Counted from the first letter of the stretch, positions 7,215 through 14,953 are shown. The stretch: 52,379 nt of DNA from Elstera sp044372965 (GCF_044372965.1 NZ_JBILQX010000006.1:1-52379); one strand, 5' to 3'. A program made the numbers and translations. Notes: a model not told the origin generated them from the letters alone.

Positions 7215-8410
7215 CCTTGCACCACTGGCCCATAGCCTACCGCCGCGCGTTTTTCGGCATCGGTGAGGAAGGTCGCGGCGCTCAGTTTTTCAAACGTGGC
7301 GAGGCGCTGGCTGGCGAGGGCAGGAATAGCGTCCTCGTCCAGGCTCAGGCGCAAACCGGGCTCGAAGCGCGATAGGAGGTGTTCGGTGAGCCCATCGGCG
7401 ATGAGACGCGCGAGCGGCAGAACGCTATCCTCCCAAAAACTCAGGCGGGCTTGTTCCATATTGGCGTAGGTCTGCGCGTCGGGAATGCCGACGAGTTGCG
7501 CGGGCACACCGAAGGCGGTGGCGATATCAAGCGCGGCTTGCCGCCGCCCGGCGAGCCAATCCATATCTTTTGGCGAGAGGGAGAGTTCTTTTGCGGTCAG
7601 GCCGCCGTCGAGCAGCATCACCGAACCCGCTTTCGCCGCGCCGGAATGGAGCGTATGGAGTTCGGTTTTGAGGCGCTGGAACTGTTCTTCCGAAAGGCTC
7701 GCAGGGCTGCCGTCCTTGGGCTCGTAAATGAGCGCGAGGCTCGGGCGCGCGCCGTTTTCCAGCAAGGCGGCGTTCCACTGCCCAGCAAGATCATGGGCGG
7801 CGATGGCCGAGAGCGCCGCCTCACCATCCCCCTGCCCGCGCCCGATACCACCGGCGCCATCGGCCCCAACACCGCCGCGCCGCAGGTGGATCAGCGGCAG
7901 GCGCGCGTCGAGCGGATCGGGGGAAAGCTCCTCCGTCCGCGCACCGCGCGTGACCCGGTAGATCGGCAGCCCCTGGCTTCCCGCCCGGATCGACACGCGG
8001 TCGGGCCGCAATAGGTGCAATTCCTGCGGCGGCAGCCCCGGCGGGCCGAGTGGGTCGATAAATCCGTTGCCGTCGAGCACCAAATGGATCGCCAAGGTTT
8101 CGAAAAAGGCGCGCTGGCTCACCTGCGGCGCAGGGCGGGCCAGGAGCGTCAGCGCCGGATGATCGGTCAACTCCTGACCCTTGGACGTTTGCAGATAGAC
8201 GGGAACCGAGGCCACCGCCCGCGCGATCATCGTCACGCAGCGAAACGCCACCGGATTGTGGCGCAAGCAGCATTCGGCCAAATGGGGATAAGCCGCCCCG
8301 CTCCCCAGCGCCACGGAGGGTTCAAGCCCCGGCGACGATGCGGTTGCATAAGCCAATAGATCCCGACGCGGCGCTGCCTTCACGGCCCGCCGAAAGAAAC
8401 GGAACAGCAT
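7211..8410 (-). CDS. Phage portal protein, HK97 family
   Basis: The product is 399 aa. Conserved portal features in order are NPVAFRCVTMIARAVASVPVYL near residues 52-73, AIHLVLDGNGFIDPLG (about 107-122), LHLLRPDRVSI and AAHDLAGQWNAALLENGARPSLAL. These are followed by the hallmark SPKDMDWLAGRRQAALDIA, then FGVPAQLVGIPDAQTYANMEQARLSFWED. The dodecameric portal is the DNA entry channel and nucleates head assembly. A Gly/Ala-rich loop at about residues 180-195 is unusual. The ATG at 8410 lies 30 nt after an intrinsic terminator, and the 3' end runs into a REPIN-like element. In related head clusters terL lies directly upstream; here it is 6.5 kb away. Confidence 0.92.
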   Translation of the reverse strand: MLFRFFRRAVKAAPRRDLLAYATASSPGLEPSVALGSGAAYPHLAECCLRHNPVAFRCVTMIARAVASVPVYLQTSKGQELTDHPALTLLARPAPQVSQRAFFETLAIHLVLDGNGFIDPLGPPGLPPQELHLLRPDRVSIRAGSQGLPIYRVTRGARTEELSPDPLDARLPLIHLRRGGVGADGAGGIGRGQGDGEAALSAIAAHDLAGQWNAALLENGARPSLALIYEPKDGSPASLSEEQFQRLKTELHTLHSGAAKAGSVMLLDGGLTAKELSLSPKDMDWLAGRRQAALDIATAFGVPAQLVGIPDAQTYANMEQARLSFWEDSVLPLARLIADGLTEHLLSRFEPGLRLSLDEDAIPALASQRLATFEKLSAATFLTDAEKRAAVGYGPVVQG

Positions 8411-8440
8411 GGGAAACTCCCTGAGAGAAAAAAGGGCATA

Positions 8441-8465
8441 AAAAAACCGCCCGGAAGGGGCGGCT
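8441..8465 (-). terminator. Intrinsic terminator 30 nt upstream of portal
   Basis: On the minus strand a GC stem (8458-8463 with 8447-8452) with a tight GGAA-type loop is followed by six U. It ends transcripts from the small ORF and mazEF side. It sits so close to the portal ATG that portal needs read-through or an unusual promoter. Confidence 0.75.
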
Positions 8466-8490
8466 TAGCGGGTGAAATAATCGAGGTGGA

Positions 8491-8649
8491 TTAACGCCCG
8501 CTCAAAATCATAGCGATAAGTTTCAAAGCTCCGCCGAAAATCCGACCATAATCGTCAGTACAAATGATAATAGCTGCAACTATAATTAAAATTACAGTAA
8601 TAATAATAATTTTATTGCGCAATATCTTTGTCATTGCCAACGCACCCAT
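8491..8649 (-). CDS. Small AT-rich single-pass membrane protein
   Basis: The product is 52 aa from the ATG at 8649 (an ATG five codons later is also possible). A short basic N-terminus with KILRNK is followed by an uninterrupted run of Ile/Val/Leu/Ala (about residues 14-29), a Cys, TDDYGRIFGG and an amphipathic end (LKLIAMILSGR). It is clearly lower in GC than its neighbours, suggesting foreign origin. It lies between mazF and portal, just before a terminator. No strong ribosome site is visible. The size and topology would suit a holin-like or toxic peptide, but there is no family evidence. Confidence 0.5.
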   Translation of the reverse strand: MGALAMTKILRNKIIIITVILIIVAAIIICTDDYGRIFGGALKLIAMILSGR

Positions 8650-8703
8650 CTTCGATTGCGAATCGATCTTAATCTATAAAAATACATTGGAAACACCTAA
8701 CGA

Positions 8704-8755
8704 GAACATCAACTTTTCCGGGATATTTTGAGTCACCCGGAGAAAGCTGATGTTC
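8704..8755. repeat. Long inverted repeat after mazF
   Basis: Arms of 19 and 20 bp (8704-8722 and 8736-8755), both starting GAACATCA on their own strand, pair with one mismatch and one bulge around a 13-bp loop. It begins 1 bp from the mazF stop. There is no U-tract, so it may act as an RNA-end hairpin rather than an intrinsic terminator. Confidence 0.7.
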
Positions 8756-8756
8756 C

Positions 8757-9089
8757 TCACCCAAAGCCCAATACCAGGGCAAGTGAATGATTAACGGCTA
8801 TAAGCGTCGCTTCATCCACGCATCCAAAGACCGGCCCCAATTTTTCGCGCCGAACCGTCATCACCTTGTCGATCATAATCTGCGATGTCTTGGATAAGCC
8901 ATTGGCAGGCGTCGGTTCGACAGAGATTCTTACGAGTGGAGCAGGAATGAGAGCGCTCGTTACCAACGCAACGATAACCGTATCATGCTCGGCCAAAAGA
9001 TCAGATTGAAGTATAAGAGCGGGACGAGGTTTACCGAAATCGCCCGCCAGCGCGACCGTGACCAGATCGCCCCGTCTCACGCGGTCCAA
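8757..9089 (-). CDS. mazF: Type II toxin, MazF/PemK family mRNA interferase
   Basis: The product is 110 aa, standard for the family. The N-terminal MDRVRRGDLVTV strand, the GKPRPALILQSD segment and the later SQIMIDKVMTVRREKLG block are the conserved MazF/PemK core; MazF enzymes cut single-stranded mRNA in the ribosome-free state. The start overlaps the end of the upstream antitoxin gene by 13 nt, giving coupled expression with antitoxin first. The pair lies between the portal and argG, inside the interruption of the phage cluster. It may act as a stabilising addiction module there. Confidence 0.9.
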   Translation of the reverse strand: MDRVRRGDLVTVALAGDFGKPRPALILQSDLLAEHDTVIVALVTSALIPAPLVRISVEPTPANGLSKTSQIMIDKVMTVRREKLGPVFGCVDEATLIAVNHSLALVLGFG

Positions 9090-9295
9090 CCCTCTAAATC
9101 ATGCAAGGCCGTCTCAAGCTCATCGACAAGGCTAGTATCCATTCGATCAGCAGCAGCGGCCAACCGGGCCTGCCGGGCGCATTCCTCGGCAAAACCTGGA
9201 CGATTAACGTCAGGAACCCAGATTTTGACCAGCCTCAATCCTGAAGCCCGCAAGGCGGCGTGCTGCTGACGCTGTTCGGAAGATTTTTGAGGCAT
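9077..9295 (-). CDS. mazE: MazE-type antitoxin (DUF3018 family)
   Basis: The product is 72 aa. The stretch ALRASGLRLVKIWVPDVNRP followed by FAEECARQ is typical of the DUF3018 antitoxins paired with alphaproteobacterial MazF. It has an N-terminal DNA-binding part and an acidic C-terminus (LVDELETALHDLEGW) that would bind and mask the toxin. It is the first gene of the operon, and a candidate promoter lies at 9382-9410. Overlap with mazF by 13 nt supports co-translation. Confidence 0.88.
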   Translation of the reverse strand: MPQKSSEQRQQHAALRASGLRLVKIWVPDVNRPGFAEECARQARLAAAADRMDTSLVDELETALHDLEGWTA

Positions 9296-9381
9296 TTCCC
9301 GCTCCCGTCGCTAACACCAGTCTAAGCCGTTCAGAAGAGAAGCTCAATCCTTCCCCCCAACTCCCGCCGATCATAGGGCTT

Positions 9382-9425
9382 ACCCTACCTTCAGCGATTC
9401 GCAACGTCAAGAACAAAAAAGCAAC
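9382..9425 (-). promoter_or_regulatory. Candidate mazEF promoter with degenerate LexA-type box
   Basis: Minus strand: TTGACG (9405-9410), a 17-bp spacer, then TAGGGT (9382-9387). Immediately upstream is GTTG-N7-GTTC (9411-9425), one base from the alphaproteobacterial LexA consensus. The GTTC-TTGAC junction has the same phasing as the exact box upstream of terL at 16472. Regulation by LexA is inferred. Confidence 0.4.
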
Positions 9426-9512
9426 ATCGCATCCTCAACAGCGTCCCCTTGCCGCCCGCAGCCCACCCTTCTATGCTCGCCGCGCTTTTGCGGATTGAGA
9501 GGGTCAAGGCTT

Positions 9513-10721
9513 ATGTCGCAGAAAATCAATAAGATCGTTCTCGCCTATTCCGGCGGGCTGGATACCTCGGTGATCCTGCGGTGGTTGCAGGAAACCTACC
9601 AATGTGAGGTCGTCACCTTCACCGCCGATATCGGCCAGGGCGAAGAGCTGGCCCCCGCCCGCGCTAAGGCGGAAATGCTGGGTGTTAAGCAGATTTATGT
9701 GGACGATCTGCGCGAAGAATTTGTCCGCGACTTCGTGTTCCCGATGTTCCGCGCCAATGCGCTGTATGAGGGCGTCTATCTGCTCGGCACCTCCATCGCC
9801 CGCCCGTTGATCGCCAAGCGCCAGATCGAAATTGCTAATGAAGTCGGGGCCGATGCGGTCGCCCACGGCGCGACCGGCAAGGGTAACGATCAGGTCCGGT
9901 TCGAGCTGTCGTACTACGCGCTGAAGCCGGAAATTAAGGTTGTCGCGCCGTGGCGCACCTGGGACCTGACCAGCCGTACCACGCTGCTTGACTATGCAGA
10001 GCGGCATCAGATTCCCATCGCCCGCGACAAGCGCGGCGAAGCGCCCTATTCGACCGACGCCAACCTGCTGCACATTTCCTACGAAGGCAAAGCCCTGGAA
10101 GATCCGTGGGTCGAAGCTGATGAGGATATGTACACCCGCTCGGTCGATCCGCGTAAAGCGCCGGACGAGCCCGAATATGTGGAAATCGAGTTCGAAAAGG
10201 GCGATCCCATTGCCGTCAACGGCGTTGCGCTCTCCCCCGCCAATCTGCTGACCAAGCTGAACGAGTTGGGCGGCAAGCACGGCGTAGGCCGTCTCGATCT
10301 GGTCGAAAACCGCTTTGTCGGCATGAAGTCGCGCGGTGTTTACGAAACCCCCGGCGGCACGGTTCTGCTGACCGCCCGGCGCGGGATCGAGAGCATTACG
10401 CTGGATCGCGGCGCGGCCCACCTGAAAGACGATATTATGCCCCGCTATGCGGAGCTAATTTATTTCGGCTTCTGGTACTCGCCGGAACGCGAAATGCTGC
10501 AAGCCTTGATCGACAAGAGCCAGGAATTCGTATCGGGCACGGTGCGGGTGAAGCTGTTTAAGGGCTCGGTTTCGGTCGTCGGGCGCAAATCGCCGCGCAG
10601 CCTGTACCGCCAGGATTATGTGACGTTTGAGGCCGATCAGGTCTATAATCAGCAGGATGCCGAAGGCTTTATTAAGCTCAACGCCCTGCGGTTGCGTCTC
10701 GCGGCGCTGGGCCGCAAGTAA
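9513..10721 (+). CDS. argG: Argininosuccinate synthase
   Basis: The product is 402 aa from the ATG at 9513 (MSQKINKIVLAYSGGLDTS). The SGGLDTS P-loop, the AHGATGKGNDQVRFE block, the APWR.WD segment and GRKSPRSLY near the C-terminus are diagnostic. It joins citrulline and aspartate with ATP to give argininosuccinate in arginine biosynthesis, in the cytosol. Full length and intact, with an intrinsic terminator just downstream. Its position between the two halves of a phage particle locus is odd, since it is an ordinary core gene with a plus-strand orientation opposite to the phage genes. Confidence 0.98.
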   Translation: MSQKINKIVLAYSGGLDTSVILRWLQETYQCEVVTFTADIGQGEELAPARAKAEMLGVKQIYVDDLREEFVRDFVFPMFRANALYEGVYLLGTSIARPLIAKRQIEIANEVGADAVAHGATGKGNDQVRFELSYYALKPEIKVVAPWRTWDLTSRTTLLDYAERHQIPIARDKRGEAPYSTDANLLHISYEGKALEDPWVEADEDMYTRSVDPRKAPDEPEYVEIEFEKGDPIAVNGVALSPANLLTKLNELGGKHGVGRLDLVENRFVGMKSRGVYETPGGTVLLTARRGIESITLDRGAAHLKDDIMPRYAELIYFGFWYSPEREMLQALIDKSQEFVSGTVRVKLFKGSVSVVGRKSPRSLYRQDYVTFEADQVYNQQDAEGFIKLNALRLRLAALGRK

Positions 10722-10727
10722 GCCTTC

Positions 10728-10760
10728 GGGGGCGGGATCGAAAGGTTCCGCCCCTTTTTC
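10728..10760 (+). terminator. Intrinsic terminator of argG
   Basis: GGGGCGG and CCGCCCC arms around an 11-12 nt loop are followed by TTTTTC, 6 bp after the argG stop. Confidence 0.85.
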
Positions 10761-10775
10761 TTAAGGAGCGCCCCG

Positions 10776-11324
10776 ATGCTGCTGACCGCCGAAACCAGCG
10801 CCCTGCTGCTCATCGATTATCAGGGTAAGCTGATGCCGATGATCGATGGGGCTGAAACGGTGCTGAGTCGTGCGCTCTTATTGGCGGAAGCTGCCCATCT
10901 GTGCGGCGTCCCCATTTGGGCGACCGAACAATATCCGCAAGGCCTGGGCGGAACTGCCCCGGCGTTGGTCCCCTGGATCGAACGGATTTTCACGAAAACC
11001 CACTTCAACGCCGCCGCCGAACTCGACCTACCGGAGGCGCTCGCGGCATGGCAGGGGCGGCGCATCATTCTCGGCGGCTGTGAGGCCCATGTCTGTCTGC
11101 TGCAAACCGCCCTCGGGCTGCACAGCCTCGGCTGGCCCGTGACCGTGGTCGGCGATGCCATCGGCTCCCGCCGCGCCAGCGATAAGGCGGCGGCGCTGCA
11201 CCGTTTAACCCAGGCAGGCATTCCGCTGATTTCAGCCGAAATGGCTGCCTTTGAATGGGTGCAGCACCGCGACGCCCCGGCGTTCAAACCCGTTCTGGCT
11301 GCTGTTAAAAAAGGCGCGCTTTAA
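10776..11324 (+). CDS. Isochorismatase-family hydrolase (YcaC-like)
   Basis: The product is 182 aa. ALLLIDYQGKLMP supplies the catalytic Asp of the N-terminal strand. A TKTHFNAA segment carries the family Lys, and the GCEAHVCLLQTALGL block contains the nucleophilic Cys preceded by the conserved cis-peptide region. This Asp-Lys-Cys set matches the cysteine hydrolase superfamily of isochorismatase, nicotinamidase and YcaC; the length and GGCEAHVC motif are closest to YcaC-like enzymes of unknown substrate. It starts 15 bp after the argG terminator with AAGGAG. Its stop overlaps the convergent binding-protein stop by 3-4 nt inside a shared terminator stem. Confidence 0.85.
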   Translation: MLLTAETSALLLIDYQGKLMPMIDGAETVLSRALLLAEAAHLCGVPIWATEQYPQGLGGTAPALVPWIERIFTKTHFNAAAELDLPEALAAWQGRRIILGGCEAHVCLLQTALGLHSLGWPVTVVGDAIGSRRASDKAAALHRLTQAGIPLISAEMAAFEWVQHRDAPAFKPVLAAVKKGAL

Positions 11325-11336
11325 TTCAAGCGCGCC
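11305..11336 (-). terminator. Terminator overlapping two convergent stop codons
   Basis: Perfect 9-bp arms (11313-11321 and 11328-11336) enclose a 6-nt loop that contains the stop codons of both the isochorismatase gene and the binding-protein gene. Six A on the plus strand at 11307-11312 give the U-tract for minus-strand transcripts. Confidence 0.8.
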
Positions 11337-12067
11337 CGAAACGCGGCGAAACGCCCGTCTTTTTGAGCAGCGTCGAAACCAGCCCGTATTTTCTCGACCA
11401 CATCGCTAGGAACCGACTTCGAGGCCAGCGCCCAGAATTGGGTTTTTAAGATAATTGGGCCAACAACCAGTGATTTTTCATCCACGCTCTCAGACTTGAT
11501 AACGTAACGCCCCAGCGATGTTGTGGTGAACCAAGCATCGCCCCGGCCCGCAATCAATTTTTTAAGATTGAGACCTTCCGAGGGCGACGTATCAATGTCG
11601 GTAATCCCATTCGCCCGCAAAAGCGCGGCGGGTGCGCCATTGTCGACGGCAACAAAGCGTTTCAGGCCCTTCGCTTGTTCAAAACTCGCAACGACCGGAG
11701 CACCTGCTTTTGATATGAAAATAAAACCCTCATCGCCGCCCGAAATTTCGGAAAGCCACTGGTATTTATCCTCGCGCGGGGGGGTGCGCGCCAAAAATAC
11801 CGCAACCGCAGGCGTTTCCTCCAACAACTGAACCATACGCGGTAGCGGCAATCCTTGCGGCGCGAAATCGACATTCACCGACTTTAAAACCTGTGCCACA
11901 TACTCGAAGCCAGGGCCATAAAGAGCGCCATTTTCCGTAACGCCCGAATATGGAAGTGACTCGAACCCAAATAATTTCAAGGGATCAGCGGCAAGAGACG
12001 CTGATGCATAGAGATTTGGCATCAAAAAAAGCCCAAACAGATACGCCATCTTTTTTCTTATTTTCAT
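11321..12067 (-). CDS. Periplasmic solute-binding protein, family 3-like (paralogue 1)
   Basis: The product is 248 aa from the ATG at 12067, which has GAGGAAA upstream. A signal peptide (KIRKKM, a hydrophobic core, then SASLA before ADPLKL) sends it to the periplasm. The mature protein has the SBP_bac_3 layout: a LKLFGFESLPY first strand, GFEYVAQVL, PREDKYQW, FEQAKGLKRF and LKKLIAGRGDAW, ending DGRFAAFRARLN. It is clearly paralogous to the genes at 12278, 13082 and 14194. No ABC permease or ATPase is nearby, so it is an orphan receptor or depends on a distant transporter. The substrate is unknown; polar amino acids are usual for the family. Confidence 0.8.
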   Translation of the reverse strand: MKIRKKMAYLFGLFLMPNLYASASLAADPLKLFGFESLPYSGVTENGALYGPGFEYVAQVLKSVNVDFAPQGLPLPRMVQLLEETPAVAVFLARTPPREDKYQWLSEISGGDEGFIFISKAGAPVVASFEQAKGLKRFVAVDNGAPAALLRANGITDIDTSPSEGLNLKKLIAGRGDAWFTTTSLGRYVIKSESVDEKSLVVGPIILKTQFWALASKSVPSDVVEKIRAGFDAAQKDGRFAAFRARLN

Positions 12068-12277
12068 TTTCCTCAACCTCTCGTAAATGTTATTACCCTT
12101 GAATTTTAGCATAAAAATATTATCAAAAATTTAAATGCACACTAAATAGACGATAAATTTATGCTATGATAATATTATTTCTAAATGTACCACCATACCA
12201 ATACCATTTCTTTGACTTGAGAGCCTGCCAGGCCTCAGGATTGAGGCCTATTCTGGTCGCAGCTTAAAACACACCTT
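12068..12277. other. AT-rich intergenic region with interleaved inverted repeats
   Basis: This 210-bp region lies between paralogues 1 and 2. TAGCATAAA (12107-12115) pairs with TTTATGCTA (12158-12166), and AATATTATC (12116-12124) pairs with GATAATATT (12168-12176). The order is A-B-A'-B', so both pairings together would form a pseudoknot. It is in the leader or promoter region of paralogue 1. A GGCCTCA/TGAGGCC hairpin at 12231-12248 lies between the two genes. No ORF is supported. Confidence 0.45.
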
Positions 12278-13024
12278 TCAATTAATTTTTGCCCGAAACG
12301 CCTCGTACCGACCGTCCGATTTCGACGCAGTAAAAGCGGCCTGGAGTTTTGTCAAGGTTTCAGCAGGCAGCGATTTGGACGCGGTAATCCATCCCGCCGC
12401 GGGAACCAGGGTTTTACCGACAGTAATAGCGTTATTGGCGACGCCTTCCTGCTTGATCCAATAGCGCGCCACGGTGATTGTCGAAAACCAAGCATCGAAC
12501 CGCCCAGCCAGAAGTTTCTTGGCGTTTTGAACCGACGACGGGGCTGCATCAAAGGTGGTAATCCCCTGCGCGGTCAAAATGTTCCGAATGGCCTCGCTGC
12601 TGATGACGCCAATCGATTTGAGCGATTTTGCCTGCTCAAAACTATCGATTTTGGGGCTGTTGGCCAGCGTGATAAAGGCAAACCCATCATCCTCGATCAA
12701 GCCGCCGACCCAGGCGAATCGCGTCTCGCGCTCTGGGTTTCGAATGAAGTAGATCGCCACCGTATTGCCCGCGTCCAAGGATTCTGCAATCCGCAAGGGC
12801 GACTGCCCTTCGGCAACGAACGGAATGCCCGCCGTCTTGAATAAATCGGCGACGAACTCATACCCCGCGCCCCCCAACTTATTCCCGTCGGTGATGCTCG
12901 ACATCGGCAGCGAATCGAACCCGACGAGCCGAACGGGGTCTGCCGCGTGTGCGGATAACGCCCCAACGATGGTTAGTCCCAAAAACACCGAACTGATGAT
13001 TTTAGCGGAAAGTTTATGGGGCAT
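12278..13024 (-). CDS. Periplasmic solute-binding protein, family 3-like (paralogue 2)
   Basis: The product is 248 aa. The start at 13024 has AAGGA. The signal peptide MPHKLSAKIISSVFLGLTIV ends at about AHA before ADPVRL. Shared blocks with its sisters are VRLVGFDSLP, GAGYEFVADLFKTAGIPFVAEG, NPERETRFAWVGG, DDGFAFITLA, SFEQAKSLKSIG and KKLLAGRFDAWFS, ending DGRYEAFRAKIN. It lies 57 bp after paralogue 3 on the same strand, probably co-transcribed. There is no transporter gene in the neighbourhood. The ligand cannot be read from the sequence. Confidence 0.8.
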   Translation of the reverse strand: MPHKLSAKIISSVFLGLTIVGALSAHAADPVRLVGFDSLPMSSITDGNKLGGAGYEFVADLFKTAGIPFVAEGQSPLRIAESLDAGNTVAIYFIRNPERETRFAWVGGLIEDDGFAFITLANSPKIDSFEQAKSLKSIGVISSEAIRNILTAQGITTFDAAPSSVQNAKKLLAGRFDAWFSTITVARYWIKQEGVANNAITVGKTLVPAAGWITASKSLPAETLTKLQAAFTASKSDGRYEAFRAKIN

Positions 13025-13081
13025 CGTATCAGTCCTTGCCTACGAATATGGAAAAATGATGCGCAGGGGTTGCGTTCCCCC

Positions 13082-13819
13082 TCAATCGATTTGCGCGCGG
13101 AAGGCGGCGTAACGGCCATTTGTTTTGGTCGCGGCAAACGCCTGCTGAAGCTTGTTAACCACATCGGCGGGCAGGGTCTTGGAGCCCGCAATCCAATAGG
13201 GCGTGGGCACCAGCTTCGGCCCGATCACCACCGATGTTGCCGCCTCGGCATCGGCTTTAATCATATGCCGCGCGATAATCGCGCCGCTGAACCATGCATC
13301 GACCCGCCCGGCCACGAGTTTTTTGAGGTTAAGGGCCTCATTCACCGTCTCGTCGATACTCGTCAGCCCATTGTTGCGCAGAACTTGCGCGGGCGCAGCA
13401 CTGCCTAACGCTGAAACGGCTTTTAAGGTTTTGGCTTGCTCGAAGGACAGAATAGGCGCATCGCCCACGCGGGTCATAAACGCAAAGCCATCGTCGGGAA
13501 CTATATCGCCAAGCCACGCATATTTATCTTCACGGGCGGGATTGCGAACCAAAAACACAACAACCGAATTACCTTCGTCGAGCGCCGGAAAAACCCGGCT
13601 GATTGGAAGGCCTTCGGCAACGAAGGGAAGGTTGGCGGCCTTAAAGAGATCGGCGACAAAATCATAGCCGGGACCGGAAAGTTTCTTGCCCTCCGAAACG
13701 CTCGCCATCGGCGGCGCGTCGAACCCTAACAAGCGGATCGGATCGGCCTGCGCCGACACGGCATAGACGACAGAAAGCCCAGCGAGTGAAATTGAAATTC
13801 TTCGAACATATAAAACCAT
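13082..13819 (-). CDS. Periplasmic solute-binding protein, family 3-like (paralogue 3)
   Basis: The product is 245 aa from the ATG at 13819, which has AAGGGGAG upstream; the open frame continues to 13861 without a ribosome site. A signal peptide ends near SAQA before DPIRLL. The conserved blocks are GPGYDFVADLFKAANLPFVA, NPAREDKYAWLGDIV, SFEQAKTLKAVSALG, LKKLVAGRVDAWFSG and NGRYAAFRAQID. The C-terminus is nearly the same as that of paralogue 4, which suggests recent duplication. Upstream is the 374-bp stretch with the terminase remnant. Confidence 0.8.
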   Translation of the reverse strand: MVLYVRRISISLAGLSVVYAVSAQADPIRLLGFDAPPMASVSEGKKLSGPGYDFVADLFKAANLPFVAEGLPISRVFPALDEGNSVVVFLVRNPAREDKYAWLGDIVPDDGFAFMTRVGDAPILSFEQAKTLKAVSALGSAAPAQVLRNNGLTSIDETVNEALNLKKLVAGRVDAWFSGAIIARHMIKADAEAATSVVIGPKLVPTPYWIAGSKTLPADVVNKLQQAFAATKTNGRYAAFRAQID

Positions 13820-13984
13820 AAGCGCTCCCCTTCCAGCTATCCACCGCGATCCTGAAACCATAAAAATATGCTAATCTTCAAGTGTGAATTGTTCGTTATC
13901 AAAAATCGCTTATAATGGGAAGTTAGTTTCAAGAGACGCCCGTTCATTGCAGAAGTCGAACCCCGCTGAGATGCGCGAGCAACT

Positions 13985-14029
13985 GGGAATGGTGCAAACG
14001 CCAAAGCCAGCGCGTCAGCCCGATTCGGC
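13985..14029 (-). pseudogene. Remnant of a second terminase 3' end
   Basis: These 45 bp closely match 14993-15037 of the intact terL, including an identical stretch of about 23 nt. On the minus strand they encode NRADALALAFAPFP, against DRADALALAFAPLP in terL, the last conserved nuclease motif. There is no terminase sequence upstream of it. The stretch 13820-14193 otherwise holds AT-rich DNA and the AAAGGAG leader of paralogue 4. It suggests that a duplicated or older terminase copy was lost here. A chance match is unlikely given the shared frame and strand. Confidence 0.7.
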
Positions 14030-14193
14030 GCTCCTAGGCGATGTGCCCGACGCAAGTCGGCCCCCCGCATCCCCCGCTCACGCGGCCGGATCTTTCCTGA
14101 AGATGTTATTCTTTTAATATAATTTTATCTAGACAACCTTCCTCATGAAGCCTTTCCTTCGAAAGGAGAATTTACCCAAATAAAGGAGAAGAA

Positions 14194-14934
14194 ATGCTGA
14201 AAAAAATCACGCAGTCTGCCTCTATTTTTTCAATCCTGTTTGGCCTTGTTACTGGTCCTGCGGGCGCGCAGGAACCTGTCAAACTGGTAGCGTTCGGAGC
14301 GTTACCCTTTACCGAGGTCGGCGAGGGGCGGAAACTATCGGGCGTGGCGTATGACTTCGTTTCCGGCCTGTTTGATGCCGCCAAGATCCCTTATCAGGCG
14401 GAAGGCCTGCCTCTTGGGCGGATGCTGGAAGCGCTGGAGCAGGGCAACTCTGTCGGCGTGTTTCTTGCGCGCAACCCGTCCCGGGAGGATAAATTCACCT
14501 GGATCGCAGGACTGGTAGAAGAGGAAGGCTTCTTCTTCATCACTCGGGCTGACCGCAAGCCAGTGGCGAGCTACGCGGAAGCCAAAGCTCTAAAGTCGAT
14601 CGGGGCCGTTCAAAGCGGTGCTCCCGCCGCCTTGCTGGAGGCCGCCGGAATCACCAATATAGACCTTGGCGCGACTGAAGGGATCAATGCGAAGAAGCTG
14701 ATGAGCGGACGGATCGACGCCTGGTATACAGGGGGAGGTATTGCCCGCCATGCGCTGAAGCAGGAACAGATCGCCGGAAACGCCGTCGCAATCGGCCCCC
14801 AGGTCGTTCCCGCCCCCTATTGGGTGGTCGGCTCTAAGACGTTACCGAAAGAGACCGTAGAAAAGATTCGCGCGGCCTTCGCTGATAGCAAGACGAACGG
14901 TAAATATGCCGCTTTTCGCGCGCAGATTGACTGA
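14194..14934 (+). CDS. Periplasmic solute-binding protein, family 3-like (paralogue 4)
   Basis: The product is 246 aa, with AAAGGAG upstream of the ATG. A signal peptide of about 25 residues ends at AGA before QEPVKLVAF. The shared blocks are GVAYDFVSGLFDAAKIPYQAEG, NPSREDKFTWIAGLVEEEGF, YAEAKALKSIGAV, AKKLMSGRIDAWY and NGKYAAFRAQID. Unlike the other three paralogues it is on the plus strand, and it ends 19 bp from the convergent terL stop. It lies between intact terL and the terminase remnant, so its arrival or inversion may be tied to that rearrangement. Confidence 0.8.
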   Translation: MLKKITQSASIFSILFGLVTGPAGAQEPVKLVAFGALPFTEVGEGRKLSGVAYDFVSGLFDAAKIPYQAEGLPLGRMLEALEQGNSVGVFLARNPSREDKFTWIAGLVEEEGFFFITRADRKPVASYAEAKALKSIGAVQSGAPAALLEAAGITNIDLGATEGINAKKLMSGRIDAWYTGGGIARHALKQEQIAGNAVAIGPQVVPAPYWVVGSKTLPKETVEKIRAAFADSKTNGKYAAFRAQID

Positions 14935-14953
14935 TCTGGTCGCAGCCCCTCCT

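Noticed and set aside
13837..14070. 77-codon minus-strand frame as a gene
   Set aside because: Only the middle, NRADALALAFAPFP, is meaningful, and it is a terL remnant. The ends are unrelated and there is no ribosome site.
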